Assembly (NCBI GenBank): GCA_947493495.1
Contig: CANLRN010000051.1
Span: 1 to 32,192 of the forward strand
Direction of reading: 5' to 3'
From: an uncultured Aquimarina sp.
Lineage (GTDB): Bacteria > Bacteroidota > Bacteroidia > Flavobacteriales > Flavobacteriaceae
DNA length: 32,192 bases
How positions within the stretch are numbered: position 1 is the stretch's first letter; every line of letters begins with the position of its first letter. Positions 7,659-16,737 of this stretch are shown one piece after another. The notes beneath the pieces were generated by a model. That model was not told the DNA's origin, made no database searches, and saw only the letters and a list, made by a program, of their open reading frames with translations. The position numbers and the translations under genes were made by a program.

Positions 7659-10142
7659 CTATTTTGATTGAAGTACAATTGTTTGAGCTTCTAAACCATC
7701 AACAGTGGCTTTTATCGTAATCTCACCAGGTTTTTCTTTAGCGCTAACAATCAACTGACATAATCCATTAAATGCTTTTCTATGATTAGCCTGAAAAGAT
7801 TCTAAAGAGGTTTGATCCCCATTTCCTACGGCAGCCAGTATTCCTGCACCTGATACATCGAATTGTATGTTGTTATTTGCTTTGGGACATAGGTTTCCAG
7901 ATGCATCCTCGATTCGTATGGTAATGAAAGAAAGGTCTTCTCCATCAGCATTAATCTCGGTTCTATCGGCAATTAATTTTATATTGGCAGGAGCGCCTGC
8001 AGTTTTGATCTCTTTTTCTACAACTGCTTTACCATTTTTATATCCAATAACTTTAATACTTCCTGGTTGATAAGGTACATCCCACGAGACTCTATATTTA
8101 GAGGTGTACTTCCCTTTTTTGAATCCATGAAATTCTGCCGGGAGTTCTGTAGTGTCTACTCCTTTTATTTTTTTACCAAAGGATTTTCCATTGACAAATA
8201 GCTCTACTTCATCACAATTAGTATAAGAATATACAGGAATATTAGTGCCTTCTTTTCCTTCCCAGTTCCAATGTGGTAATACGTGAACCATAGGTTCAGA
8301 TGTCCATTGACTTTGGTATAAATAATATCGATCTTTAGGGAAACCACAAAGGTCCACTGGAGCAAAGTACGATGATTTTGAAGGCCAATCAGCATTCCAA
8401 TACCCATCGGTAGAGTTATCTCTTCCTCCATATGGAGTAGGTTCTCCAAGATAATCAAAGCCTGTCCAGATAAATTCTCCCAGTGAAAAAGGGTTTTGTT
8501 CCTGAAAATCGAATTCTACATCAGGAGGATATGCCCATACAGGTCCAGTATTCACATCATAACTGGATACGTGTCCCGTCTCTTTTTGATGTAATGCTTG
8601 TATAGGGAATTGATATTCCCCTCGGCTACTGGTTTGCGATGAGGTTTCAGATCCATAAATAATCATTTCGGGGTTTTGTTCTCTAATTTCTGCGTAATTG
8701 GCAGGGTGATAATTGATCCCTACAATATCTACTTGATACGCTAATTTATTAACAAAAGGAGCTGGGTAATAATTAAATCCAATAGTAGTAGGTCTGGTGT
8801 TATCTTCATCGTGGCAAATATCATTAAGATGTTTTGTAAGTTTCCAACCCTCTTTTTCTCCTTGTTCTAAAATTTCATTTCCAATACTCCACATAATGAC
8901 TGAAGGATGATTGCGATCTCTTTTGATCATATCTCGTAAATCTCTTTCGTGCCATTGGTCAAAGTATTTATTATATCCATTAGGCACTTTTCCTTTTTTC
9001 CACTCATCAAAAGCTTCTACAATAACAACAATCCCAAGACGATCACAAACTTCTAATAGTTCTGGAGAGGGTGGATTATGACTTGTTCTCAATGCATTTA
9101 CGCCCATATCTTTCATGATTTGCATCTGCCTTTCTTTTGCTCGATAACTTATAGCTGCTCCCAATGCTCCCTGATCATGGTGCATACAGACTCCGTTCAA
9201 TTCTACTGGAGCATCATTTAAGAAAAAACCTTTATTCGCATCAAAACGGATAGAACGAACTCCAAAAGTACTTTCATAAGAATCGATGAGGTTTGTATCA
9301 GTTTTTAGCTTACTTTCTACTGTATAAATATATGGAGTATCAATATCCCAAAGGGTAGGATTTGCTATTTCTACAGTTTGTGTGATAGCTTCTTCTGTCC
9401 CTTGTGCTAATGTCACAGGAGATGAAGTAGTACCTACTATAGTTCCGTTAGCGTCTTTTATAATGCTTTCTAATGTAATGTTAGAAGGTGTCCCTGTGTT
9501 TTTTACTTTGGTTTCGATACTAACAGTTGTCTGCTGAGCTGTTACTTTTGGTGTAGTGATATACGTTCCCCATTGAGGAATATGAATTGCATTGTTAATT
9601 TTCAGCCTGACATTTCGATAGATTCCTGCTCCCGTATACCATCTTGCCGCTAGGTCTTCTGGTGATAATTGAACAGCAATGATATTCTCTTCTCCAAATT
9701 TGATATGCGGTGTTAGATCCAATTCAAAACCGATATATCCATAAGGTCTTTCGCCTACATACGTTCCATTAAGCCATACTTTGGCATTATTCATAGCGCC
9801 ATCAAATTCTATCGAAACCTGTTGGCTCTGATGTTTTTTGTCTATAGTAAAATGTTTCCGATACCATCCGATACCATGAACCGGAAGCCCTCCAGTTCTA
9901 GCATTGTATTTTTTATCAAAAGGCCCTTCGATCGCCCAATCATGTGGTAAATTTAGGGTGCGCCATTTAGAATCATCTAAACCAATAGTTTCTCCTCCTG
10001 TGACAGCTCCTTTATTAAAAAGCCAATCTTTATTAAAATTTTGATCTGCAACAGCTGGTGTTACCACAATCCTTTCTGAGCAGGATAAGCATATGGTTAG
10101 TACTAATAACCAGGATATTATTGGAAATTTAATTAGATTCAT
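7659..10142 (-). CDS. GH2 beta-galactosidase-like enzyme, lipoprotein
   Basis: About 827 residues from the start at 10142. An upstream ATG at 10226 is in frame but would overlap the mutarotase gene and hide the lipoprotein signal MNLIKFPIISWLLVLTICLSC (Cys21). Domains in order: sugar-binding jelly roll (NLPHDWAIEGPF, VWLNGTYVGERPYGYIGFELDLT), immunoglobulin-like domain, TIM barrel (HHDQGALGAA, RTSHNPPSPELLEVCDRLG), then a DUF4982-type domain (PVYSYTNCDEVELFVNG) and a C-terminal invasin-like Ig domain. The GH2 acid/base Glu423 lies in MWSIGNE and the probable nucleophile Glu499 in YGSETSS. The likely reaction is removal of a non-reducing beta-linked sugar, plausibly D-galactose, from oligosaccharides in the periplasm. 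It lies 50 nt after the mutarotase gene in the operon. Confidence 0.9.
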   Translation of the reverse strand: MNLIKFPIISWLLVLTICLSCSERIVVTPAVADQNFNKDWLFNKGAVTGGETIGLDDSKWRTLNLPHDWAIEGPFDKKYNARTGGLPVHGIGWYRKHFTIDKKHQSQQVSIEFDGAMNNAKVWLNGTYVGERPYGYIGFELDLTPHIKFGEENIIAVQLSPEDLAARWYTGAGIYRNVRLKINNAIHIPQWGTYITTPKVTAQQTTVSIETKVKNTGTPSNITLESIIKDANGTIVGTTSSPVTLAQGTEEAITQTVEIANPTLWDIDTPYIYTVESKLKTDTNLIDSYESTFGVRSIRFDANKGFFLNDAPVELNGVCMHHDQGALGAAISYRAKERQMQIMKDMGVNALRTSHNPPSPELLEVCDRLGIVVIVEAFDEWKKGKVPNGYNKYFDQWHERDLRDMIKRDRNHPSVIMWSIGNEILEQGEKEGWKLTKHLNDICHDEDNTRPTTIGFNYYPAPFVNKLAYQVDIVGINYHPANYAEIREQNPEMIIYGSETSSQTSSRGEYQFPIQALHQKETGHVSSYDVNTGPVWAYPPDVEFDFQEQNPFSLGEFIWTGFDYLGEPTPYGGRDNSTDGYWNADWPSKSSYFAPVDLCGFPKDRYYLYQSQWTSEPMVHVLPHWNWEGKEGTNIPVYSYTNCDEVELFVNGKSFGKKIKGVDTTELPAEFHGFKKGKYTSKYRVSWDVPYQPGSIKVIGYKNGKAVVEKEIKTAGAPANIKLIADRTEINADGEDLSFITIRIEDASGNLCPKANNNIQFDVSGAGILAAVGNGDQTSLESFQANHRKAFNGLCQLIVSAKEKPGEITIKATVDGLEAQTIVLQSK

Positions 10143-10192
10143 GTGCTTGGTTTTTAGTTGGTTGATATCTTGTTTTAAAATAAGCAATACTG

Positions 10193-10537
10193 TTATAATT
10201 TGAATATTTGTTCCATCGCCACCCATTTTTCATCATTTTCTGCCCAGGGTAATCTCTGCTGAAAAGTATCCATTAACGTTTCCCATTCGTTAACCTTTGG
10301 ATTCTCAGCATCCATAGCTGCTTTTTTTTCAGGATCAAAAGTATCATCATCCACTTCCATAATCATAAACAGTCGATTTCCGGTAAGATAAATTTGCATA
10401 TCTACAATACCAGCATCTTTAATACTCTTCGTAATCTCAGGCCACGCATTTCCTGCAGCATGGTGTTTTTTATATTCCTCAATCAGCTTAGGATCATCCT
10501 TTAGATCACAGGAGAGACAATATCTTTTGGTATTCAT
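10193..10537 (-). CDS. RhaM-like sugar mutarotase (L-fucose/L-galactose type inferred)
   Basis: A 114-residue cytoplasmic protein of the L-rhamnose mutarotase (YiiL/RhaM, DUF718) family: RYCLSCDLKDDPKLIEEYKKHHA at the N-terminus with the Tyr and His pair expected in the active site, then IYLTGNRLFMIMEVDDDTFDPE and NEWETLMDTFQQRLPWA. The family interconverts alpha and beta anomers of 6-deoxy sugars and related L-sugars. Here it starts 2 nt after the permease stop, so it probably prepares the imported sugar for the dehydrogenase, which would use one anomer. By context the sugar is L-galactose or L-fucose rather than L-rhamnose, since no rhamnose isomerase or kinase is present. Confidence 0.85.
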   Translation of the reverse strand: MNTKRYCLSCDLKDDPKLIEEYKKHHAAGNAWPEITKSIKDAGIVDMQIYLTGNRLFMIMEVDDDTFDPEKKAAMDAENPKVNEWETLMDTFQQRLPWAENDEKWVAMEQIFKL

Positions 10538-10539
10538 TT

Positions 10540-11868
10540 TTAACTGTTTTTTTGAATTTTAGAAACATACAAACCGTATAACCCTACTACTGCAACACAT
10601 ATTAGTGGCATAATGAAGGAGAATTTCACTTCAGGAACTCCAAGAATTAAGGTGTCTGCTAACTGATCTCCTCCTATATCAATGATCAAACCTTGAATTG
10701 GTGGAAAAATAGCTCCTCCTACAATTGCCATTACCAAAAATGCAGAACCTACTTTTGCTTCATCTCCCATATCTTTTAGTGCAATACCATAGATCGTAGG
10801 AAACATAATAGACATAAAAACAGAAATGCTAACTAATGATATCAACCCAGGCATCCCTGGCATTAAGATAGCCCCTGTACAACAAATAATTGCCAATAAT
10901 GCAAATAACGAAAGTAGTCTGGGGGCTTTGAGTTTACTTAATAATGCAGTACCGAGAAAACGACCTCCTAGGAATATCCCCATAGCGATCATATTCCAAT
11001 AGGTGGCATTTAATTCTCTACCCGCAGCTCCGGTTTCATTGATATACTGTACATACTGGTATATTGCTGTCCAGCACATGATTTGAGCACCTACATAAAA
11101 CATTTGAGCAATAACACCAGGGAAAAAGGCTTTTTTAGCAAATATTTTTTTGATAGATTCTTTAAAAGTTAAGGATACTTGTTCTTGTACCGTTGGAATT
11201 TTTGTAACTAAAACCAATCCCAAAATAATCAAAACCACTACACCAATACCTAAATAAGGATAACTTATGATACTGAGATCTTCAGTTTTTATAGATGCTT
11301 TTGCTACTTGGTCAAGAGCCGCATAAGATTCTTCATTATATTTAGCAGATTGTATTTGTCCCAGCACCACAAATTGAGCAATCATCATACCTGATAAAGA
11401 CCCGATAGGATTAAAAGATTGAGCTAGGTTTAATCGTTGAGTGGCGGTCTCCTTTGCTCCAAGAGATAGAATCAAAGGGTTTGATGTGGTTTCTAGTAAA
11501 GCTAAACCGCAGGTGATTATATAGAGTGATAACAGGAAGAAACCATAACTCTCTAAATTAGAAGCAGGAAAAAACATAAATGCTCCAAATGCATATAATA
11601 TTAATCCAAGGATTATTCCAGATTTATAACTTTTCCACCTGATGAATAAGGCAGCAGGCAATGCCATACACCCATATCCAAAATAAAATGCAAACTGAAC
11701 CAGATAGGCTTGGAACCAACTCAGTTCCGGCATTACTTTTTTGAAAGCAGTAACCATCGGATTAGTAACATCATTAGCAAACCCCCATAAAGCAAAAAGA
11801 GTTGTTATAACAATAAAAGGAACAAGTAATTCTTTATTTACAATAGGAGTTTTTTTAATATTTTCCAT
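10540..11868 (-). CDS. FucP-family sugar:H+ symporter (MFS)
   Basis: A 442-residue inner-membrane permease with about 12 hydrophobic segments. FALWGFANDVTNPMV in helix 1 and GLALLETTSNPLI in helix 4 are hallmarks of the fucose/galactose permease group of the major facilitator superfamily; the acidic residues in these helices correspond to the Asp and Glu that matter in E. coli FucP. It brings the free monosaccharide from the periplasm into the cytoplasm. FucP itself carries L-fucose and also L-galactose-like sugars, which fits the pathway encoded around it. It lies 37 nt after the SDR gene and 2 nt before the mutarotase gene. Confidence 0.9.
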   Translation of the reverse strand: MENIKKTPIVNKELLVPFIVITTLFALWGFANDVTNPMVTAFKKVMPELSWFQAYLVQFAFYFGYGCMALPAALFIRWKSYKSGIILGLILYAFGAFMFFPASNLESYGFFLLSLYIITCGLALLETTSNPLILSLGAKETATQRLNLAQSFNPIGSLSGMMIAQFVVLGQIQSAKYNEESYAALDQVAKASIKTEDLSIISYPYLGIGVVVLIILGLVLVTKIPTVQEQVSLTFKESIKKIFAKKAFFPGVIAQMFYVGAQIMCWTAIYQYVQYINETGAAGRELNATYWNMIAMGIFLGGRFLGTALLSKLKAPRLLSLFALLAIICCTGAILMPGMPGLISLVSISVFMSIMFPTIYGIALKDMGDEAKVGSAFLVMAIVGGAIFPPIQGLIIDIGGDQLADTLILGVPEVKFSFIMPLICVAVVGLYGLYVSKIQKNS

Positions 11869-11905
11869 AATTTATTAGATGTAGTTAAGGTTTAATAATA
11901 GTGAT

Positions 11906-12697
11906 TTATTCGGTTAATAAGGCTCTGTCCAGATGAACATATCCACCATCTATCGTAATGAATTGACCAGTAGTATGTGATGATTTTTCTGAGATTACAA
12001 AAAGACAGGTATCGGCAATCTCTTGTGGAGACGTCATACGGTTTTCTAAGGGGATTTTCTTTACAATAGCTTGTAGTTTCTCTTCGCCGTTCTCTAGGGT
12101 TTTGATCCAATTATCATAGGCAGGTGTCCAACTCTCTGCAATCACAATTGCATTGGATCGGATTCCATCTTTAATTAGATCGACTGCCCATTCTCTTGTT
12201 AATCCTAGTACACCTCCCTTAGATGCGGCATATCCTGAAGTGCCTCCTTGCCCTGTTAATGCTACTTTAGAACCAATGTTTAGAATATTTCCTTTTGCTT
12301 TTTTAATGTAAGGAAGACAAAATTTAGTCATTGCAAAAAAGCTTACCATATTGAGCTTAAGTGAATACATAAAATCAGCAATAGAAGCATCTAATCCTGC
12401 TCCATCATTGACACCTACATTATTGATCAAAGCATCTATTCTACCATAGGTATCTCCAATCTTTTTTGCAGCCATTTCAATTTGATTGGCATCAGAAAGA
12501 TCTGTCTTTACAAAAATAGCATTGATACCTCTTTCTTGTAATTCTTTTTCATATCCATATCCGCGATCGTTCCTACATACTATCACAGGGATTGCTCCTT
12601 CATCGGCTAATGTCTGTACTATCGTTTCTCCAATACTCCCTTTAATCCCTGCAGCACCAGTAACTACGACTACTTTATCTTTTAATTTTAAATCCAT
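11906..12697 (-). CDS. SDR dehydrogenase, probable L-galactose (L-fucose) 1-dehydrogenase
   Basis: A 263-residue short-chain dehydrogenase. The nucleotide-binding start is VVVTGAAGIKGSIG (9-22), a form with extra residues inside the usual TGxxxGIG; NNVG follows, and the active site is Ser in NIGSKVAL plus Tyr and Lys in GYAASKGG. The C-terminus has the normal GQFITIDGGY. It probably oxidises the sugar at C1 to the lactone with NAD(P)+. Adjacent lactonase, permease and mutarotase genes support this. L-fucose dehydrogenases of this type commonly accept L-galactose too, so the name rests on the rest of the pathway. Other SDR activities, such as oxidation of a sugar acid, are possible. Confidence 0.8.
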   Translation of the reverse strand: MDLKLKDKVVVVTGAAGIKGSIGETIVQTLADEGAIPVIVCRNDRGYGYEKELQERGINAIFVKTDLSDANQIEMAAKKIGDTYGRIDALINNVGVNDGAGLDASIADFMYSLKLNMVSFFAMTKFCLPYIKKAKGNILNIGSKVALTGQGGTSGYAASKGGVLGLTREWAVDLIKDGIRSNAIVIAESWTPAYDNWIKTLENGEEKLQAIVKKIPLENRMTSPQEIADTCLFVISEKSSHTTGQFITIDGGYVHLDRALLTE

Positions 12698-12712
12698 AGC
12701 ATATTTTTTGGT

Positions 12713-13543
12713 TTAGTGCAATTGATAAAATTCAACTGCATTGCCTCCCATAATTTTTTGTTGATCTTCGTTAGTAAACGTACCGATATAAGTCTCAATG
12801 ATTCCTTTTACAGATTGATAATTTCCTCCCAAAAGGCAAACGGGCCAATCCGAACCGTACATAATTCTATTGGTTCCAAAAATTTCGAAAACGATATCTA
12901 AATAAGGAACGAAATCATCATATTTCCAGTTTTTCCAATCGGCTTCTGTAACCATTCCAGAAATTTTGCAATACACATTTGTATGTTTTGCTATTTGACG
13001 CATATTTTTCTCCCAATCGTCTATACCTCTTTCTTTTATTTGTGGTTTTGCGATATGATCAATTACAAAACGATGTTCTGGAAATTCTTCAATCAATTGT
13101 AAGGTCGCTTCAAGTTGTGATGGGAATACTAAGATATCATAGGCGAATCCATATTCTAGGAGTAATGCAATCCCTTTCTTAAATTGCGTTCCTATTATAA
13201 AATTAGGATCAGGTTCATCTTGTACTACGTGTCTAAACCCTTTTATTAGATCATATTGCGCATAATGCTGTAAACGTTTTTCTAGGTTTTCTGAGCGTAA
13301 ATCAACCCATCCAACAATTCCTTTGATAAAGGGATTATTTTTTGCGAGATCCAATAAAAAATCAGTCTCAGCCTCAGATTGATCTGCCTGAACTGCTATG
13401 CATCCGTCTATTCCATTTTGTTGATATATCTGATAAAGATTTTCTGGTAGATAATCTTGTTGTAATATTTGCATATCCTCATTAATCCAACTATGCTTTA
13501 CAGGATGATATTGCCAAAAATGTTGATGTGAATCTATGGTCAT
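12713..13543 (-). CDS. amidohydrolase-family lactonase (L-galactono/L-fuconolactonase)
   Basis: A 276-residue metal-dependent TIM-barrel hydrolase (Amidohydro_2, COG3618). The first strand has the metal-binding HxH in IDSHQHFW, followed by a Trp-rich loop typical of this group; RFVIDHIAKP and IMYGSDWPVCLLGG carry the later His and Asp ligands. Members open L-fucono-, L-galactono- and L-rhamnono-lactones. It starts 16 nt after the reductase stop and ends 15 nt before the SDR, whose lactone product it should hydrolyse to L-galactonate. Cytoplasmic, with no signal peptide. Confidence 0.88.
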   Translation of the reverse strand: MTIDSHQHFWQYHPVKHSWINEDMQILQQDYLPENLYQIYQQNGIDGCIAVQADQSEAETDFLLDLAKNNPFIKGIVGWVDLRSENLEKRLQHYAQYDLIKGFRHVVQDEPDPNFIIGTQFKKGIALLLEYGFAYDILVFPSQLEATLQLIEEFPEHRFVIDHIAKPQIKERGIDDWEKNMRQIAKHTNVYCKISGMVTEADWKNWKYDDFVPYLDIVFEIFGTNRIMYGSDWPVCLLGGNYQSVKGIIETYIGTFTNEDQQKIMGGNAVEFYQLH

Positions 13544-13559
13544 ACGCTAATTTTATGAT

Positions 13560-15047
13560 CTAATATTTTTTTAATGTTGCTCTAACTCCTAACTGTTCAA
13601 TATGCTGGAGGTTTTGAGATACGGCTACAGACAATCCTGCTATTTCCGTAAGATCTTCGCCCCAGATATTTGTGTTTTTAAGAACAACTAAAGCCAGTTC
13701 TTCAAAAGAAATAAGTCCATTTTCCTTTTGTTTCCAGTTTTTTCTGAAAAATTCCAGTGTAGCAGTATTGTCATTTAAATTAATATTTTCATTATTATAT
13801 TCTCCTTTATACATTCTTAGTACACAAGAAAATGCAAATACTATACGTTTCGGCAACTGTTTGTGTTCGATAACATACTCTTTGAGCGTTGGTAGTAGGC
13901 GTGCTACAAATTTTGAAGTACTGTTAAGCGCTATGCTAATCAAAAAATGTTGTAATGTTGGATTTCTAAATCTATCTAGTGTATCATTTACAAAAGCTTT
14001 TAGTTCTTGTGGATCGAAATTCTTAAGAGTCATCATAATCTCTTCTGAAAGTACTTCTTCTATAAAAGCACTCACTTCTAGATCATCCATGGCCTCTTTT
14101 ACAGTTCGAACTCCTGATAGATATCCAACAGGTACCATAGCTGTATGTGCTCCATTTAGAATTCGTACTTTCATTTCTCTATAGTCTGTAATATCATCCA
14201 CAAACTTTACATTTAAACCTGCTTTCTGAAATGGCAGCTCTTTTTTAATAGAATCGTTTCCTTGGATAATCCAACTATGATAGTGTTCTCCTGCGACTAC
14301 CAATTGATCTTCAAAATCTATTTGTTTTCTGATTTCTTCTACTCTTTCTGTAGGATATCCTGAGACAATACGATCTACTAATGTATTACAGAAATAGTTA
14401 TGATTATTGATCCAAGAAATAAATTTGACTCCTAATTTCCAATGTTTAGCATATTGAATAACAACAGATTTTAGGGTATCTCCATTGTGCTCGATAAGTT
14501 CGCAAGGAAGTATGATACACCCTTTATCACTAGTGCCATCAAAATACTGAAACCTATGATATAACCATACCGTCAATTTAGCAGGAAACTCTTTTGGAGG
14601 ATTATCTTGCAATTTATCAGAGGAGGAAAATTGTATGCCTGCTTCGGTAGTATTAGATACAATAAAGCGCATTTCGGGGTTTTCTGCTGATTCTAAGTAT
14701 TCATCCCATTGTGTATATGGATGTATTACTCGGCTAATACTCTCTACTAATACTACATCTGAGACCAATTTACCTTGTTCAATACCATCTAAGGCTACAT
14801 GAAATAGTCCATTTTGTTTTTTTAAAGCAACGTAATCTCCTTTTGGAGTAGGTTTTACTACGACCACACTACCCTTAAAATCTGTTGTAGAATTAAGGAT
14901 ATGAAACATCCAATCGGTAAAGGCTCTTAAAAAATTTCCTCCACCAAACTGTAGCACTCGTTCTAGTGCTTTTTTATTAATCATTGATATGGTTTTAGTA
15001 TCTTTTTTCATCATGAATTTCTTCACTCTTTCGGTTACTTTTAACAT
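13560..15047 (-). CDS. uxaB: tagaturonate reductase (altronate oxidoreductase)
   Basis: A 495-residue member of the mannitol dehydrogenase family that reads closely like E. coli UxaB: VLQFGGGNFLRAFTDWMF (nucleotide-binding start), NPEMRFIVSNTTEAGIQF, CELIEHNGDTLK, NTLVDRIVSGYP, and KVRILNGAHTAMVPVGYL with the catalytic-region Asn-Gly-Ala-His. It reduces D-tagaturonate to D-altronate with NADH. The start at 15047 is 3 nt after the upstream stop; methionines at residues 12, 13 and 22 are other possible starts and would better match the E. coli length before the FGxGNFLRAF motif. It acts between the Zn-dehydrogenase and altronate dehydratase products. Confidence 0.92.
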   Translation of the reverse strand: MLKVTERVKKFMMKKDTKTISMINKKALERVLQFGGGNFLRAFTDWMFHILNSTTDFKGSVVVVKPTPKGDYVALKKQNGLFHVALDGIEQGKLVSDVVLVESISRVIHPYTQWDEYLESAENPEMRFIVSNTTEAGIQFSSSDKLQDNPPKEFPAKLTVWLYHRFQYFDGTSDKGCIILPCELIEHNGDTLKSVVIQYAKHWKLGVKFISWINNHNYFCNTLVDRIVSGYPTERVEEIRKQIDFEDQLVVAGEHYHSWIIQGNDSIKKELPFQKAGLNVKFVDDITDYREMKVRILNGAHTAMVPVGYLSGVRTVKEAMDDLEVSAFIEEVLSEEIMMTLKNFDPQELKAFVNDTLDRFRNPTLQHFLISIALNSTSKFVARLLPTLKEYVIEHKQLPKRIVFAFSCVLRMYKGEYNNENINLNDNTATLEFFRKNWKQKENGLISFEELALVVLKNTNIWGEDLTEIAGLSVAVSQNLQHIEQLGVRATLKKY

Positions 15048-15050
15048 AGC

Positions 15051-16706
15051 TTATAATGATATTCCTCGTTTCCAAGGGATAAAGTCATTTTGTCCTTTTT
15101 TTTCTGATTTGGTTTCAATAGTTCCATTAGCTACCTGAATAATATAGTTTAATATTTTTTCTCCCATAGATGCTATAGTATCGTTTCCAGAAATAATGGA
15201 TCCTGCATTTATATCAATAATATCTTCCATCTTCTGAGACAACTGGTCGTTACTAGACATTTTAAGCACTGGAGCTATCGGATTTCCTGTGGGTGTACCT
15301 AGTCCTGTAGTAAATACAATCATATTGGCTCCGCTACCTGCCAGACCAGTTGTGCTTTCCACATCATTTCCAGGTGTACAAAGCAGGTTTAGTCCTGGAG
15401 TAGTTATTTTTTCTGTATAATCCAATACTGCTGTTACTGGAGAAGTACCTCCTTTTTTTGCAGCCCCTGCAGATTTCATGGCATCTGTAATTAATCCATC
15501 TTTAATATTTCCGGGAGAAGGGTTGTTCTCAAAACCTGAACCTACCTCTACAGCTCTCTGTGCATAGGTTTTCATGATCGAGGCAAACTTTTCTGCATCT
15601 TTTTTTGTTACACATCTATTAATTAATTCCTGTTCTACACCATTCAATTCAGGGAACTCAGATAAAACTGGAGTTCCGCCTAGTGCTGTTAAAAGGTCAG
15701 AAGTGTATCCTAATGCGGGGTTTGCTGAGATTCCAGAGAAACCATCTGATCCTCCACACTCTAGCCCCAAGATTAATTTGCTAATCGGAGCAGGTTTTCT
15801 TTCTATTTTATTAGCTTCTATTAAACCTGTAAACGTATATTTGACAGCTTCTTCTATAAAATTAAGTTCGCTTGTACTTTGCTGTTGTTCGAGGTAATGA
15901 ATGGGTTTTGAAAAATTAGCATCTTTCTCCTTAATAGCTTCTTGTAACATCTCGATTTGCGCATTCTGACATCCTAGACTAAAAATAGTTGCTCCAGCAA
16001 CATTAGAGTTAGTGATATATCCAGCTAATAAACGACATAATGTTTCTGAATCTTGCCGAATACCTCCACAGCCTCCTTCGTGTTTCAAGAATTTAATCCC
16101 ATCTACATTCGGGAACAATCGATTTCTTGTAGGTACTTCTCTGCTACTCGTAATTGATGTACGTAGCAGTTCTTCTCGAGAAGCTCCTTTTTTATAAGCT
16201 TCGACTAACATATTGGTATTTATCTCAAAACCTTTTTGGGGCTGATACCCCAATACTTCTAATAAAGAATTTTCAAGAATTTCTAAATTTCTATTTTCGC
16301 AAAAAGTTAATGGGATGACCAACCAATAATTTCTAGTTCCTACACTGCCATCTTGTCTATGGTACCCTTTAAAAGTTTTATCTTTAAATGTAGTTATATC
16401 AGGGGCATTCCATTGGTATTTTGATTGAGCAGTATTAAATTGAGAAGACGCATGTTTTATATTCTGAGTTGTAATTGCTTCTCCTTGTTTTATATTCTTA
16501 ATTGCTTTACCTATCAAGACTCCATACATATAGATTTCATCGTCGATAGCAAAATTATGCAATGCGAATTTATGTTTTTGTTTAATATTTTCTTTTAAGG
16601 TAAAAGTATTGTCTGCGATATCAATAAAAGTATTTTTAGGCAATGCATCGATGGCTACAATAATATTGTCTTTTATATCTATCTGGACATAACTCTTTGC
16701 TATCAT
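15051..16706 (-). CDS. uxaA: altronate dehydratase
   Basis: A 551-residue cytoplasmic enzyme. Residues 1-90 form the SAF domain (HNFAIDDEIYMYGVLIGKAI), and the rest is the large UxaA domain: GYHRQDGSVGTRNYWLVIP, FLKHEGGCGGIRQDSETLC, LGLECGGSDGFSGISANPA and FTTGLGTPTGNPIAPVLK. It dehydrates D-altronate to 2-keto-3-deoxy-D-gluconate and needs a metal, iron in the E. coli enzyme. It lies 31 nt after the Zn-dehydrogenase and almost touches uxaB. UxaA and UxaB also serve galacturonate breakdown, but no uronate isomerase (UxaC) is in the window. The next enzymes (KDG kinase and aldolase) are not here either. Confidence 0.93.
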   Translation of the reverse strand: MIAKSYVQIDIKDNIIVAIDALPKNTFIDIADNTFTLKENIKQKHKFALHNFAIDDEIYMYGVLIGKAIKNIKQGEAITTQNIKHASSQFNTAQSKYQWNAPDITTFKDKTFKGYHRQDGSVGTRNYWLVIPLTFCENRNLEILENSLLEVLGYQPQKGFEINTNMLVEAYKKGASREELLRTSITSSREVPTRNRLFPNVDGIKFLKHEGGCGGIRQDSETLCRLLAGYITNSNVAGATIFSLGCQNAQIEMLQEAIKEKDANFSKPIHYLEQQQSTSELNFIEEAVKYTFTGLIEANKIERKPAPISKLILGLECGGSDGFSGISANPALGYTSDLLTALGGTPVLSEFPELNGVEQELINRCVTKKDAEKFASIMKTYAQRAVEVGSGFENNPSPGNIKDGLITDAMKSAGAAKKGGTSPVTAVLDYTEKITTPGLNLLCTPGNDVESTTGLAGSGANMIVFTTGLGTPTGNPIAPVLKMSSNDQLSQKMEDIIDINAGSIISGNDTIASMGEKILNYIIQVANGTIETKSEKKGQNDFIPWKRGISL

Positions 16707-16737
16707 TTTCGGGAATTCATTTATAATTATTTTATGA

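Noticed and set aside
13560..16706. uxaA/uxaB as evidence for a galacturonate (pectin) operon
   Set aside because: Possible together with the GH28-like genes, but uronate isomerase is absent and an LgoD-like enzyme supplies tagaturonate instead; kept only as the alternative.
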